A stretch of 13,845 nt of DNA. Source: JAFGBZ01 sp043817715. GTDB lineage: Archaea > Iainarchaeota > Iainarchaeia > Iainarchaeales > JAFGBZ01. The notes beneath the pieces are model-generated. The model made no database searches and was not told the DNA's origin. It was given only the letters and a program-made list of their open reading frames with translations. Position numbers and translations under genes: made by a program. Location of the stretch: NCBI GenBank assembly GCA_043817715.1, contig JBDRGO010000025.1:1-13845 (forward strand), written 5' to 3'. Of this stretch, positions 13,687 to 13,845 are shown piece after piece. Each line of letters starts with the position of its first letter. Position 1 is the stretch's first letter.

Positions 13687-13791
13687 ATGAATTTAAATTT
13701 TCAAAAAAAATTTAAAGCTTTAAATTTGCAAAAAGCAAATTTAAATTTTAAAATCGAAGATTTTAAAGCTTTAAAAACTAGAGGTTTTTAA
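13687..13791 (+). CDS. Leader upstream ORF, copy B (34 aa)
   Basis: The frame begins MNLNFQKKFKALNL and, like copy A, contains FKIEDFKALK, but it ends TRGF because of the 2-nt deletion. Its TAA (13789-13791) directly abuts the next ATG (TAAATG). Despite the deletion, the stop still falls at the downstream start, which favours selection for coupling. The nucleotide identity alone could also explain the shared peptide. Confidence 0.45.
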   Translation: MNLNFQKKFKALNLQKANLNFKIEDFKALKTRGF

Positions 13792-13792
13792 A
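13687..13792 (+). repeat. Duplicated hairpin leader, copy B
   Basis: This copy matches leader copy A (7023-7130) almost base for base. The differences are a few substitutions in the first loop (TCAGA versus CAAAA) and a 2-nt deletion in the last hairpin. Hairpins two and three are identical. The last stem is shortened to 9 bp (13770-13778/13784-13792) with loop TAGAG, which leaves part of the SD GAGGT (13781-13785) unpaired. SD-to-ATG spacing is 6 nt in both copies. Confidence 0.85.
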
Positions 13793-13845
13793 TGAATTCA
13801 GAAAACATTGAAAAACTAAAAATCGCCTGCAAGAAAACTGATGAA
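13792..13845 (+). CDS. Unknown protein, 5' end only
   Basis: ATG at 13792 follows leader copy B with SD GAGGT 6 nt upstream. The 18 visible codons (MNSENIEKLKIACKKTDE) run off the window with no stop. There is no signal peptide at the start, unlike the gene behind leader copy A. The product cannot be identified; the leader is the reason to believe that it is a gene. Confidence 0.6.
   Translation, partial: MNSENIEKLKIACKKTDE

Overview
The window looks archaeal. The signs are a tRNA-Asp gene with a bulge-helix-bulge intron at position 37/38 and no encoded CCA, TTTAAA-type TATA boxes, T-tract terminators, strong GGAGGTG Shine-Dalgarno (SD) sites, two LAGLIDADG inteins in an anaerobic ribonucleotide reductase, an archaeal-type glutamine synthetase and a secreted beta-propeller lipoprotein. 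The AT-rich DNA and the Cys-rich or 'LL..I..W' surface proteins suggest a DPANN-type lineage (Diapherotrites/Woesearchaeota-like), but this lineage call is weak. NrdD/NrdG imply anaerobic life.

Layout. 1-416: a non-coding A/C-rich stretch and the nrdD promoter. 417-5825: an anaerobic dNTP-synthesis operon. NrdD is encoded in two pieces: a large catalytic ORF carrying two inteins, each placed just before a catalytic-site cysteine, and an overlapping 54-codon ORF with its own strong SD that carries the glycyl-radical motif. The radical-SAM activase NrdG follows. 5850-6918 (minus): a 12-Cys metal-binding mini-protein behind a perfect 14-bp palindrome, and a DUF1624-type membrane acyltransferase with a TTG start. 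7023-11661: a cell-surface block with a Cys-rich secreted repeat protein (plus strand), two overlapping secreted proteins sharing a domain (minus), and a beta-propeller lipoprotein (minus). 11786-11926: tRNA-Asp with a 68-nt intron. 11965-12182: a small acidic protein gene broken or frameshifted at an A8 tract. 12272-13609 (minus): glutamine synthetase type I-alpha. 13792-end: the start of an unknown gene.

The most unusual structure is a roughly 105-bp leader present twice (7023-7129 and 13687-13791), each time ending exactly at the ATG of a plus-strand gene in a divergent intergenic region. It consists of back-to-back hairpins with TTTAAA ends. It encodes an uninterrupted 34-36 codon upstream ORF whose stop overlaps or abuts the next start. 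The downstream gene's SD lies in the last hairpin, and the linkers between hairpins are themselves palindromes, so alternative folds are possible. This resembles a translational attenuator. The tRNA intron shows a similar four-arm design, in which only one of two pairings gives the splice-competent fold.

The two observations most worth following are the split NrdD with a separate glycyl-radical peptide and the duplicated leader/upstream-ORF element.
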